A stretch of DNA of 64,000 bases from Aquirufa ecclesiirivi (GTDB lineage Bacteria > Bacteroidota > Bacteroidia > Cytophagales > Spirosomataceae): assembly GCF_011250515.1 (NCBI RefSeq), contig NZ_JAANOP010000006.1, forward strand, positions 1-64,000, read 5' to 3'. This document shows, piece after piece, positions 26,601 to 35,490 of this stretch. The notes beneath the pieces are model-generated. The model did not search any database, was not told the origin of the DNA, and saw nothing but the letters and a program-made list of their open reading frames with translations. Made by a program: the position numbers and the translations under genes. Position 1 is the stretch's first letter, and each line of letters begins with the position of its first letter.

Positions 26601-28730
26601 ATGAAAAAGATACTGCCTATTTTAATCCCATTGTCACTTTTAGTGGTTTTGTTTTTACACGGCAAAAACCAAACTACTTTTCCTTCTACCAAATCCGTGG
26701 TGTATCAGGAAGGTGATTTACAACCCACCGATACTCAGCGCAAGGTGGAGCGATTGGTCTTTGGTATCTTGAGTAATTACCATTACCGTAAAATTCCGGT
26801 GAACGACTCGCTGTCGTCCAAAATCTACGATGCCTATTTGAAAGAGTTAGATCCCAATAAAGTTTTTTTCTTAGCTTCTGATGTGGAGGAATTGGAGAAA
26901 TACAGGTTAACCATCGACAATCAATTGAACGATGGTGATTTGACTTCGGCTTTTGCTATTTATAATCGTTACCAGCAACGCATGAAAGAGCGTTATGCCT
27001 ACATCGATCAAATCTTGCAAAAAATACCAGATTTTACGGTCGAAGAGACCTATCAACCAGGCAGAGAAAAAGCTCAATATGCGGCATCTAAAGAAGAGCT
27101 AAACGACTTTTGGCGTAAAGACGTGAAAAGACAATTGCTGGATTGGAGAATATCTGGAAAAGCGGACACCACAGCATTACGTGAGTTAAAAGATCGTTAC
27201 AAGCGTTCCGAAAAATACATGGCACGTACTCGATCAGAAGATGTGTTTCAGGTTTTCATGAATGCCTACACTGAAAGTATTGACCCGCACACTTCTTATA
27301 TGATTCCTCGTACGGCTCAAGCTTTCAATACCGATATGGCGCAGAGCTTTGAGGGAATTGGAGCTACACTTCGTTTGGAAGGAGATTATGTGACCATTCA
27401 GGATTTGATTCCAGGCGGTCCCGCATTTAGAAGTAAGCAAATCAATCCCAAAGACCGCATTATCGGTGTGGCTCAAGGAGATGATGGTACTTATGTGGAT
27501 GTGATAGGCTGGTTCACTGATGACGCCGTCAAGCTGATTCGTGGACCTAAAAGCACCGTGGTTCGTTTGAAATTATTGCCAGCAGGAGCTGGTGCAGGTT
27601 CTCCAGGTACGGAAGTTCGTTTGGTTCGTGAGAAAATTAAGTTGGAAGAACAAACAGCCAAAAAAGAGATTTTAACCTACAACCAAGGAGATAAGAAAAT
27701 TAAATTAGGTTTAATCACCATTCCCATGTTTTACCGCGATTTTGAAGGGGCGCGCAAAAGAGAATCGGATTTCAAATCTACTTCAGCTGATGTGAAGAAA
27801 TTCTTAACGGAGTTTAAAACAGAAGGTGTCGATGGATTAATCATTGACCTAAGAAATAATGGAGGTGGTTCATTGATTGAAGCAGTGGATTTAACGGGTT
27901 TATTCATTCCAAAAGGCCCTGTGGTGCAAAGAAAACAATCCGATGGCAAGATTACTCAGGAAGTAGACAAAGATCCAGAGCAATTCTACGATGGCCCTAT
28001 GGCGGTATTGATTAATCGTTTCTCGGCTTCAGCTTCGGAGATTTTTGCAGCGGCTATTCAAGATTATAAGCGCGGCATTATTGTAGGAGAACAATCCTAC
28101 GGTAAAGGCACGGTGCAGTCGGTGGTGGACTTGGATAATTACATGAACAACGAGAAAGAGCCTGTAGGTCAATTGAAAATTACCTTGGAGAAATTCTATC
28201 GTATCAATGGTAGCTCCACACAGCATAAAGGAGTAAGTCCAGATTTTGCACTACCTTCCGCATTTTCTGCCGAGGAGTTCGGAGAAAGCTCACAGCCTAG
28301 TGCTTTGCCTTGGGATATGATTCCAGCGACCAATTATCAAATCACATCCAACATCAATCCAGGGTTAATCAATAAGATGCAATCTAGCTTCCAAGCACGT
28401 TTGAAATCGAAACCTGATTTAATCAAGTTGAAAGATGATTTTGAACGTTGGAAAAAGATTAAGGAATTGAATTCTATTTCCTTGCAAATCGACAAGCGTA
28501 AGAAGGAGTTGGATGAGCAAAAGAAAAAGCCAGATGAGTCGCAAGCGGTCATGGATAACATTGCAAGTTCTGCAGCAGAAACACCAGATGGTGATAAGGA
28601 TAAAAAAGCATCAACGGCGGATAAGCATGCAAAAGATGTCTATTTAAAGGAAACGCAACAATTATTGGCAGACTGGGTCTTAGGTCCACTACCCACTAAA
28701 GTAGCGTCTAAGCCTTCGGCAAAGAAATAA
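26601..28730 (+). CDS. prc: Carboxy-terminal processing (tail-specific) protease Prc
   Basis: This 709-aa S41 peptidase degrades or trims proteins in the periplasm. An N-terminal hydrophobic signal or anchor (ILPILIPLSLLVVLFLHG) is followed by an N-terminal helical domain with DPNKVFFL and DPHTSYM. A PDZ domain lies at about 245-340 (GIGATLR, RSKQINPKDRI). The protease core has IDLRNNGGGSL, the nucleophile segment FSASASEIFAAA and the catalytic Lys segment SYGKGTVQ. A C-terminal Lys/Asp-rich DUF3340-type domain ends the protein. The length matches the Tsp/Prc class rather than short CtpA. Its stop overlaps the next start by one base (TAATG), so translational coupling with suhB is likely. Confidence 0.94.
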   Translation: MKKILPILIPLSLLVVLFLHGKNQTTFPSTKSVVYQEGDLQPTDTQRKVERLVFGILSNYHYRKIPVNDSLSSKIYDAYLKELDPNKVFFLASDVEELEKYRLTIDNQLNDGDLTSAFAIYNRYQQRMKERYAYIDQILQKIPDFTVEETYQPGREKAQYAASKEELNDFWRKDVKRQLLDWRISGKADTTALRELKDRYKRSEKYMARTRSEDVFQVFMNAYTESIDPHTSYMIPRTAQAFNTDMAQSFEGIGATLRLEGDYVTIQDLIPGGPAFRSKQINPKDRIIGVAQGDDGTYVDVIGWFTDDAVKLIRGPKSTVVRLKLLPAGAGAGSPGTEVRLVREKIKLEEQTAKKEILTYNQGDKKIKLGLITIPMFYRDFEGARKRESDFKSTSADVKKFLTEFKTEGVDGLIIDLRNNGGGSLIEAVDLTGLFIPKGPVVQRKQSDGKITQEVDKDPEQFYDGPMAVLINRFSASASEIFAAAIQDYKRGIIVGEQSYGKGTVQSVVDLDNYMNNEKEPVGQLKITLEKFYRINGSSTQHKGVSPDFALPSAFSAEEFGESSQPSALPWDMIPATNYQITSNINPGLINKMQSSFQARLKSKPDLIKLKDDFERWKKIKELNSISLQIDKRKKELDEQKKKPDESQAVMDNIASSAAETPDGDKDKKASTADKHAKDVYLKETQQLLADWVLGPLPTKVASKPSAKK

Positions 28731-29530
28731 TGGCTGATTTAGAGAAAATATTAGATCAATCTTTACCTCTGGTTCGAGAAGTTGGCCAATGGATACAATC
28801 CATGGTGAATCAGATTGCCATTGAACACATTCAATACAAAGGCAAAAACGATTTAGTTTCTTTTGTGGATCAGACGGCTGAAGTCCGTTTGAAAGAAGGA
28901 CTTGCATCCATTTTTCCTGAGGCAGGTTTTATTGCTGAGGAATCAGCATCCGATTTTTCAGAAGTAGGAGATGGTTATTATTGGGTAATAGATCCTTTGG
29001 ACGGAACGACTAATTTCTTGCATCAATTACCTATTTATGCAGTTTCCGTTGGTTTGATTTATCAGAAACAACCCGTCTTAGGTATGATTTATGAGCCCAA
29101 TCGGGATGAATTATTTTATGCGGTAAAAGGAGCTGGGGCACATTTGAATGGTTTACCTATTCGGGTTTCTTCGCAGCCTACATTAGAAAAGAGTTTGTTA
29201 GCAACGGGTTTTCCTTACCATGATTTCTCTTACCAAGACAAATATTTAACACTCTTGAAGGAACTCATGCAAAAAAGTCATGGTTTACGAAGAATGGGCG
29301 CTGCCGCCATTGATTTAGCTTATACTGCTTGTGGTAGATTTGAAGGTTTTTTTGAAGCTAATCTAAAACCTTGGGATGTAGCAGCAGGTAAAATCATCAT
29401 TGAAGAAGCAGGAGGGAAGGTGACTAACTTCTCAGGTGGTTCGGATGTGATTTTTACGGGTCAAATTATTGGAGCAGGGGCTATTTTTGAAGAATTTTTA
29501 GGAACTTTACAAACGCATTGGGAAAACTAA
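28730..29530 (+). CDS. suhB: Inositol-1-monophosphatase family protein
   Basis: This 266-aa protein is a Mg2+-dependent phosphatase of the IMPase/CysQ superfamily. Metal-binding motifs are present: Glu in IAEESA, DPLDGTTNF and WDVAAG near the C-terminus. The length is typical. The physiological substrate (inositol phosphate or a related sugar phosphate) cannot be fixed from sequence. It overlaps the prc stop by one base and is followed at once by a tiny membrane-protein gene. Confidence 0.92.
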   Translation: MADLEKILDQSLPLVREVGQWIQSMVNQIAIEHIQYKGKNDLVSFVDQTAEVRLKEGLASIFPEAGFIAEESASDFSEVGDGYYWVIDPLDGTTNFLHQLPIYAVSVGLIYQKQPVLGMIYEPNRDELFYAVKGAGAHLNGLPIRVSSQPTLEKSLLATGFPYHDFSYQDKYLTLLKELMQKSHGLRRMGAAAIDLAYTACGRFEGFFEANLKPWDVAAGKIIIEEAGGKVTNFSGGSDVIFTGQIIGAGAIFEEFLGTLQTHWEN

Positions 29531-29531
29531 T

Positions 29532-29690
29532 ATGCTTATGGAAAAGATCATTATCAGTCTCGTATTTGTTGGAGCAGTAGTTTATTTAGGGAGAATGGTC
29601 TATCGGATGTTTTTTTCCAAACAAGTGGGTTGTGCCAAAGGTTGCGGAACTTGTTCGGCAATGCCCACGGAAACCAACAATCCCGTTTAA
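29532..29690 (+). CDS. 52-aa FeoB-associated-type Cys-rich membrane protein
   Basis: A small gene of 52 codons fits the gap between suhB and the ABC exporter. It has one N-terminal transmembrane helix (about residues 5-20, IIISLVFVGAVVYLG), a short basic stretch, and a Cys cluster GCAKGCGTCSA (Cys34, Cys38, Cys41). This layout matches the small FeoB-associated/p12-like family, members of which often lie by ferrous-iron transporters; no feoB is in this window. It starts 1 bp after suhB stops, and its TAA is in frame with the next gene only 3 bp before that start, so it is well placed in the operon. An internal ATG at codon 3 is an alternative start. Confidence 0.75.
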   Translation: MLMEKIIISLVFVGAVVYLGRMVYRMFFSKQVGCAKGCGTCSAMPTETNNPV

Positions 29691-29693
29691 GCT

Positions 29694-31451
29694 TTGAAAG
29701 AGACGTCCAGCGGTAAAATAGTCGACTTACACATCATTCGCAGAATTTATGGGTTTATACAGCCATATAAATTCCGTTTTTGGTTATTGGTATTTTTGAT
29801 TCTTTGCATGGCAGGTGTTTCTCCTGTAGTCCCCTTACTCATTCGTTATACCCTTGATCATGATGTGGATATAACTCATATACAAGATCTCTTGCGTATG
29901 TTTTTCATTATGCTTGGGGTATTATTTTTGCAAACAGGTTTACAATTTTCTACTAGTTATTTAGCAGGTTATTTAGGTCAAACAGTAATCCGAGACATTC
30001 GAGTTACCTTATACCAAAAAATCATTAACCTACGATTGGCCTTCTTTGATGCCACACCCATTGGTCGCTTGGTCACTAGGACCGTTTCTGATATAGAAAC
30101 CTTGAACGATGTTTTTTCAGAGGGTTTAGCTTCCATTGCGGGGGATTTATTGCAGTTGTTTTTGATCGTGGGCGTCATGTTTTATACCGATTGGCGGTTG
30201 ACCTTGATCATTTTAGCTACGGTACCCTTCATGGTTTTATCGACCTACATTTTCAAAGAACACATCAAAAAATCCTTCAATGAGGTTCGTTTGGCAGTAG
30301 CCAATCTGAATTCCTTTGTGCAAGAGCATATTTCTGGAATGATGATTGTGCAATTGTTTCATGCCGAAAAAAGAGAATTAGTCAAGTTTCAAGAAATCAA
30401 TAAGGATCATCGTGATGCCAATATCAAGAGTATTTGGGCTTATTCGGTGTATTTTCCTGTGGCTGATGTGATTGCTGCTGTGGGTACGGGTTTGGTGGTG
30501 TGGATGGCTTCGACTTACATTTTGAAAGAACAACAAAGTGTGGGGACATTGACGGCTTTCATCATGTTCATCAACTTGTTCTTTAGGCCTATTAGAATGT
30601 TGGCCGACCGTTTCAATACCTTGCAAATGGGGATTGTTTCTACGGAAAGGATTTTGACACTCTTGGATTCAACGGATTATATTCAAAATAATGGGACACA
30701 TTTGGCCGACAAATTGGAAGGAAATGTGGAATTTAAAGACGTGACTTTTGCCTATAATGAGCCAGAATGGGTGGTTCGAAATGTGAGTTTTGAGGTGGAG
30801 GCAGGTAAAACCTTGGCCATTGTAGGGGCAACAGGGGCAGGTAAATCTTCCATCATTGGTTTATTAAGTAGAATGTACGATTGTCAATCTGGAAATATAC
30901 TGATTGATGGTATTGCTTTGACCGATTATGAAATAGGAAGTTTAAGAAAAAATATTGCGGTAGTATTGCAGGATGTGTTTTTGTTCAGTTCTACAATTGC
31001 ATATAACATTAATTTAGGAGATGAATCCATCAGTCAAGAAAAGATGGAGGAGGCCGCCAAAGCCGTTGGGGTGCATGATTTCATTATGTCCTTGCCGGGA
31101 GGCTATCAGTATCAAGTTATGGAAAGAGGGGCAACCTTGAGTGTAGGTCAGCGACAATTGATTTCCTTTGTAAGGGCATTGGTACATGATCCTAAGATTA
31201 TCATTTTGGATGAGGCTACTTCTTCGGTGGATACTGAAACAGAATTGATGATTCAAGAGGCCATCGCCACTTTAATGAAGGGGCGTACTGCTGTGGTGAT
31301 TGCTCACCGATTATCGACGATTCGTCATGCACACCAGATATTAGTGATGGACAAAGGATTGATTAAGGAACGAGGAAATCACGATAATTTGATTAAAAAA
31401 GACGGTTTATACGCTCAATTATACCATTTGCAATTTAGTAAAGCAGTTTAA
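29694..31451 (+). CDS. ABC exporter, fused membrane and ATPase domains
   Basis: This 585-aa half-transporter has an ABC_membrane type 1 domain with six helices (about 20-320) and a C-terminal ATPase domain. The ATPase has Walker A GATGAGKSS, signature LSVGQRQLISFVRAL and Walker B IIILDEATSS with the switch His in AHRLSTIRH. Note that the signature reads LSVGQ instead of LSGGQ. It resembles MsbA/multidrug/lipid exporters of the B subfamily; cargo is unknown. The start is a TTG, forced because an in-frame stop (that of the 52-aa gene) lies 3 bp upstream and the next ATG would delete the first helix. Confidence 0.9.
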   Translation: MKETSSGKIVDLHIIRRIYGFIQPYKFRFWLLVFLILCMAGVSPVVPLLIRYTLDHDVDITHIQDLLRMFFIMLGVLFLQTGLQFSTSYLAGYLGQTVIRDIRVTLYQKIINLRLAFFDATPIGRLVTRTVSDIETLNDVFSEGLASIAGDLLQLFLIVGVMFYTDWRLTLIILATVPFMVLSTYIFKEHIKKSFNEVRLAVANLNSFVQEHISGMMIVQLFHAEKRELVKFQEINKDHRDANIKSIWAYSVYFPVADVIAAVGTGLVVWMASTYILKEQQSVGTLTAFIMFINLFFRPIRMLADRFNTLQMGIVSTERILTLLDSTDYIQNNGTHLADKLEGNVEFKDVTFAYNEPEWVVRNVSFEVEAGKTLAIVGATGAGKSSIIGLLSRMYDCQSGNILIDGIALTDYEIGSLRKNIAVVLQDVFLFSSTIAYNINLGDESISQEKMEEAAKAVGVHDFIMSLPGGYQYQVMERGATLSVGQRQLISFVRALVHDPKIIILDEATSSVDTETELMIQEAIATLMKGRTAVVIAHRLSTIRHAHQILVMDKGLIKERGNHDNLIKKDGLYAQLYHLQFSKAV

Positions 31452-31475
31452 TTCGGACGTACGCACAATTATGAT

Positions 31476-31483
31476 TATCTTTG
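31476..31483 (+). promoter_or_regulatory. -7 box upstream of bamD
   Basis: TATCTTTG matches TAnnTTTG and lies only 7 bp before the bamD ATG, so the transcript would be leaderless or nearly so. A TTC at 31452 is a weak candidate for the upstream box. Confidence 0.4.
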
Positions 31484-31490
31484 CGCTCTT

Positions 31491-32381
31491 ATGAAATTGA
31501 AAAATTTAGTACTGATTCTTTTTGTAGCCGTAATTGGCTTAAGTTCTTGTGGGAAATTTGAGAAATTCCGTAAGAGTGCTAGTGTGCCGCTCAAATACAA
31601 GGCTGCGGTAGATTATTATAAAAAGAAGGATTTTGCCAAGGCTGGGATACTTTTTGATGAGATTCTACCTTTGTTAAAAGGTGATTCTACTCAAGAATTA
31701 GCCACTTTTTACCAAGCTTATTGTGATTTCAATACAGGTAATTATACCTTAGCCAATTCGCATTTTAAGAAATTTGCGGAAGTATTTTCTCGCAGTGAAT
31801 ATGCGGAAGAAGCGATATACATGTCGGCATTTGCTTTGTACAAAGACTCTCCTAATTACAATTTGGATCAAACAGGGACTTTGTCGGCTATCAACGAGAT
31901 TCAGAGTTATTTAAATAATTACCCAGATACCAAGTTTAAGGAAGAGTGCAGTAATATCATTCGGGAATTGCGTAAGAAATTAGAACGTAAAGCTTATGAA
32001 AAAGCGCGTTTGTACTATAAGACATCGCCTTTCAATATTGCTACCTTGAAATCTTCCGTAATTGAAATTACCAATTTTCAGCGTGATTTCCCTGATTCAG
32101 ATTACAACGAAGAAATGGCATATTTGAAGGTCTTATCACAATTTGAGTTGGCGAATAGCACCATTGAGATAAAACAAAAAGAACGTTATACAGATGCTTC
32201 CAAGTTTTATTTGGAGCTAGTAGATAAATATCCAAACAGCAATTATTTGAAATTAGCTGAGAAGATGTACACGAAAAGTGTTGAAGAGGTAGCTCGTATT
32301 ACTAGATTGGAAGACGAGTATAAGGCAGCTGTGGAAAAGGAGAAGGCGAAAACCTCCAAATTGGCCACCAGTCCTCAATAG
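31491..32381 (+). CDS. bamD: Outer membrane assembly lipoprotein BamD
   Basis: This 296-aa protein is the TPR lipoprotein partner of BamA in outer-membrane beta-barrel insertion. A lipoprotein signal ends in the lipobox LSSC, with the lipidated Cys at residue 20. TPR repeats follow (YKAAVDYYKKKDFAKAGILF, EAIYMSAFALYKDSPNY, FYLELVDKYPNSNYLKLAE). The length is close to the family norm. It heads a group with rpoZ and porD, an arrangement common in Bacteroidota. Confidence 0.92.
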   Translation: MKLKNLVLILFVAVIGLSSCGKFEKFRKSASVPLKYKAAVDYYKKKDFAKAGILFDEILPLLKGDSTQELATFYQAYCDFNTGNYTLANSHFKKFAEVFSRSEYAEEAIYMSAFALYKDSPNYNLDQTGTLSAINEIQSYLNNYPDTKFKEECSNIIRELRKKLERKAYEKARLYYKTSPFNIATLKSSVIEITNFQRDFPDSDYNEEMAYLKVLSQFELANSTIEIKQKERYTDASKFYLELVDKYPNSNYLKLAEKMYTKSVEEVARITRLEDEYKAAVEKEKAKTSKLATSPQ

Positions 32382-32401
32382 TTTTTACCAAAAATTTAGT
32401 C

Positions 32402-32409
32402 TAAATTTG
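32402..32409 (+). promoter_or_regulatory. -7 box upstream of rpoZ
   Basis: TAAATTTG matches TAnnTTTG and lies 19 bp before the rpoZ ATG, suggesting that rpoZ has its own promoter besides read-through from bamD. Confidence 0.35.
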
Positions 32410-32428
32410 CAATCTTAAATTTATAGAG

Positions 32429-32755
32429 ATGTCTAAGATCCAAACAAACCCATCGATCATCACCCGTGATGTTGATAAAATTGCCGAAAAGACGGGAAAT
32501 GTGTACGAATCAATTTCCATTATTTCGCAAAGAGCGCGTCAAATCTCTAGTAAGATGAAGGAAGAATTATCGGGTAAACTTTCTGAGTTTGCATCTTCAG
32601 TAGATAATTTAGAAGAGATATTTGAGAACCGCGAGCAAATTGAAATTTCCAAATATTACGAGCGTATGCCTAAGCCTTCGGCTTTAGCTATCGACGACTT
32701 TATGGCAGATAAAGTTGATTTTCGTATCCGTGAAGAAGGTACAGACGAAAAATAA
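32429..32755 (+). CDS. rpoZ: RNA polymerase omega subunit (Bacteroidota type)
   Basis: This 108-aa protein is a small RNA polymerase subunit that helps assemble beta'. The core omega segment (GNVYESISIISQRARQI) is recognisable, followed by a Bacteroidota-type C-terminal extension (SKYYERMPKPSALAIDDF). It lies between bamD and porD, its conserved neighbourhood. Confidence 0.9.
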   Translation: MSKIQTNPSIITRDVDKIAEKTGNVYESISIISQRARQISSKMKEELSGKLSEFASSVDNLEEIFENREQIEISKYYERMPKPSALAIDDFMADKVDFRIREEGTDEK

Positions 32756-32779
32756 TTTTATTTCGTTTGATTTCTAACC

Positions 32780-33688
32780 ATGAAATCTACTCCCTTTTTT
32801 CTGAGCTTAATCTTGTTGCTAACTTCCTGGGGACTTTGTGCCCAGGAGTTACAAGCAACAGTGACCATCAATACCGAGCAATTACAGCTCGATCAGCAGC
32901 GCGGAAGCAATCAAATCTATCCAGAATTACAAAGAACGATGCAAGACTTCCTGAATGGAAGACGCTGGTCCAATGATAATTTTGCTCCTGAAGAAAAAAT
33001 CAAAGTTAATATCAATTTACTTTTGACTAAAGCCACCTCGCAGGGCGACTTTGAGGCCAATGCTCGATTACAAGTATTGCGACCAGTATTTGGGACATCC
33101 TATGAAACGATAGTTTTGAACATCATTGATAAAAACTTCAATTTCAAGTATTTACTGGGCATGCCCCTGACTTATAACGACAATTCTTTTATTGATAATT
33201 TGAGTGCCATGTTGGCTTATTATGCCTATTTAGCTTGTGCTTATCAATATGATTCCTTTGGTAAAATGGGAGGGGATGTGTTCACTCAGAAGTTATTTAA
33301 CTTGACCAATTTGGCTCAAACTTCTGGCACTGGTTGGGGCGTAGTGAATGATGTTCGCAGTCGGGTTGCCATCTCGGAAAGCTTAATGAATCAGCAATTG
33401 CAGGGTATCCGAGAAGTAAATTATACGTATCACCGATTATTATTGGATACTTATAAAGATCAGCCAGATGAAACCCGAAAAGGAATCTTAGAGTTGTTGA
33501 ATCAAATTCGTCAAATCAATCAAATTCGTCCAGGTGCGGCTAACATTCGTATTTTCTTTGATGCCAAGGCTGATGAAATCTTCTCCATCATGGATGAAGC
33601 TAGTCCTAGCGAGCGCCAGCAAGCTTTTGCTTACCTCAGTTTATTGGACCCTATCCGCACAGAGACGTATAGGAAGTTAATTAGATAG
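32780..33688 (+). CDS. porD: Type IX secretion system protein PorD (DUF4835)
   Basis: This 302-aa protein has a signal peptide (ILLLTSWGLCAQ) and one DUF4835 domain over the rest (ELQATVTINTEQLQ, LLGMPLTYNDNSF, YYAYLACAYQYDSFG). The family is called PorD in Porphyromonas type IX secretion work; the exact role is not settled. It lies 24 bp after rpoZ. In many Bacteroidota coaBC sits between rpoZ and porD and recN follows porD; here neither is present. It supports an active T9SS, consistent with the sorting domains found on three proteins here. Confidence 0.9.
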   Translation: MKSTPFFLSLILLLTSWGLCAQELQATVTINTEQLQLDQQRGSNQIYPELQRTMQDFLNGRRWSNDNFAPEEKIKVNINLLLTKATSQGDFEANARLQVLRPVFGTSYETIVLNIIDKNFNFKYLLGMPLTYNDNSFIDNLSAMLAYYAYLACAYQYDSFGKMGGDVFTQKLFNLTNLAQTSGTGWGVVNDVRSRVAISESLMNQQLQGIREVNYTYHRLLLDTYKDQPDETRKGILELLNQIRQINQIRPGAANIRIFFDAKADEIFSIMDEASPSERQQAFAYLSLLDPIRTETYRKLIR

Positions 33689-33810
33689 ATATTCGTGATT
33701 TTGTTGGGGTAGATTTATCTTGACAGCTTTGTTGTGACAGGGTTTATTGGAGCAGGGCTTGTTGGGAGAGATTTGTTGGGAGAGATTTATTTGCGCAGGA
33801 TTGTTTGGAG

Positions 33811-33843
33811 AGATTTGTCAAATCTTCAAGATTTGACAAATCT
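33811..33843. repeat. Perfect 15-3-15 palindrome (copy 4 of dispersed family)
   Basis: Arms AGATTTGTCAAATCT and AGATTTGACAAATCT flank TCA and pair perfectly. The architecture matches the elements at 14594, 39160 and 50788; the shared inner block is TGTCAA. It lies between porD and the fic start, which argues against an upstream extension of fic. Confidence 0.75.
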
Positions 33844-33979
33844 AAGCGGAACGCAGATCATTTTCAATCTAGAGAATCTAATCCGTAATTTTTATCAAGT
33901 ACCTTATTTAAGGTTGAACATTTACTTATTTTGTTGGTTACATGGCATAGATTGTTTTGTACTTAAATATTACACTCTA

Positions 33980-34774
33980 ATGGAACTACTGCCTGTTGAA
34001 AAGATTCAAATTAATGCGCGTAAAATCGCCGAAATAGATAGCGTAGTAAAATCTATTTATCGTTTAATTATTTATAGCCGTTACCATTTAGATGATGATT
34101 TATTGGATATATATGTGACAGGCGTCAATGATTTGAAAGAACAATTAAGCATTAAAAATGCTCAAATGGAAGCTCAAAATGAGGAGGAAGCAATAGAGTA
34201 CGTCAAGAATTTGAAAGTTTCACTTGATTTCGTCATCTCTGAAATAGTGTTTCATCAAAATTTAAGCAAGGAGATTCAATTGTTCCAATTACTCCGCCTA
34301 GTCTCTCCGGAAACAAATGCTTTGCATCCTAATCGTTATCGACATACCATGGTACAAATTGGTGCACATATTTGTCCCGACCCAATGATGGTGCCAAGTT
34401 TGGTAGCTGAGCTTTTTTATCGAATTCAACACATTTCTAACCCCATCATTCGAGCAATTTACTTCCATCATGAGTTAATTCGTATTCATCCATTTGCGGA
34501 TGGTAATGGAAGAGTTACTCGAATTGCTAAAAATTGGATGCTCATGTATGAATTATATCCCCCTATTTTTATTAATGATGCTCCACAAAAAAAGGATTAC
34601 ATATCTACCTTAGCCAACAGTTTTAGAGAGTTAGAGAAATCACCCAACCAATGGAATCGTTATACCGAATTGTTTTTTGAACAAGAATTAGACCGACTTT
34701 TAATCAATTCTAATTTACTTTATGAAAGTATTAATTTGAAAGGGTTATCTAGGGAATGTCAAGGTGTAATTTAA
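33980..34774 (+). CDS. Fic domain protein (probable AMPylator)
   Basis: The frame is open from a GTG at 33734, but the first 82 codons run through the palindrome at 33811 and repeated GGGAGAGATTTG segments. I therefore take the ATG at 33980 as the start, giving 264 aa (MELLPVEKIQ...). The Fic core is complete: HPFADGNGRVTR supplies the catalytic His and the anion-binding GNGR. Family members transfer AMP or other phosphoryl-containing groups to target proteins, either as toxins or as regulators. No antitoxin-like partner is next to it and no clear inhibitory [ST]xxxE[GN] helix is seen. It takes the place where recN is often found after porD. Confidence 0.85.
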   Translation: MELLPVEKIQINARKIAEIDSVVKSIYRLIIYSRYHLDDDLLDIYVTGVNDLKEQLSIKNAQMEAQNEEEAIEYVKNLKVSLDFVISEIVFHQNLSKEIQLFQLLRLVSPETNALHPNRYRHTMVQIGAHICPDPMMVPSLVAELFYRIQHISNPIIRAIYFHHELIRIHPFADGNGRVTRIAKNWMLMYELYPPIFINDAPQKKDYISTLANSFRELEKSPNQWNRYTELFFEQELDRLLINSNLLYESINLKGLSRECQGVI

Positions 34775-35490
34775 TGCAATTAAATTAAGAAATCCTTTTT
34801 AAGTGGCTGAGGTTCTCGAACCCACAATGCTCAATTATTCAGGTGGCTGAGGCTCTCGAAGCCACGATGCTCATTTACTCTGGTGACTGAGGCTCTCGAA
34901 CCCACGATGCTCATTTACTCTGGTGACTGAGGCTCTCGAAGCCACAATGCCCATTTACTCTGGTGGCTGAGGCTCTCGAAGCCACAAAGATTGCTGAGTG
35001 ACATCAGAAATAAATTATATCCACAGGTAAGTTGGCTTCGAGAGCCTCAGCCAACTCTATTTCTAGGGGAAATTCACCCATGTGCCATATTGCTCTTAAC
35101 AGGTTAAAGCGAATTTTAATCTTAAATATTATCTAATGAATTCGTTCAATTGTTACCTTAAAATTTGATGTATCAACGATATAATTGCAATACGTGTTGC
35201 AAAAACTCTCGAACCCACAATGCCCATTCACTTTGGTGGCTGAGGCTCTCGAAGCCACCACATGAGGCTCTCAAAGCCACAATGCTCAATTATTCAGGTG
35301 GCTGAGGTTCTCGAAACCACGATGCTCATTTACTCAGGTGGCTGAGGTTCTCGAACCCACGATGCCCATTCACTTTGGTGGCTGAGGTTCTCGAAGCCAC
35401 CACATGAGGTTCTCAAAGCCACAATGCTCAATTATTCAGGTGGCTGAGGTTCTCGAAGCCACCATATGAGGTTCTCGAAGCCACTCTATG
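34775..35490. repeat. Cluster of 40-bp palindromic repeats between fic and tilS
   Basis: Block A (34803-34985) has five copies at an exact 40-bp period. Each is a 23-bp unit, GTGGCTGAGG plus CTCTCGAAGCCAC, followed by a 17-bp conserved tail such as AATGCTCATTTACTCTG. An inverted copy is at 35031-35055. Block B (about 35206-35490) has further copies with a higher-order 142-bp period (35236 and 35378). Stem GTGGCT/AGCCAC can form in each unit. About 140 bp of unrelated sequence separates the blocks. I see no gene here. Confidence 0.9.

Noticed and set aside
33734-33979. 82-codon N-terminal extension of the Fic protein
   Set aside because: It begins at a GTG, runs through a perfect palindrome of a dispersed repeat family and repeated GGGAGAGATTTG segments, and looks non-coding; the ATG at 33980 fits better.
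34803-35490. CRISPR array
   Set aside because: The units are palindromic and evenly spaced, but the intervening 17 bp are also conserved between copies, copies occur in both orientations, and no cas genes are present.
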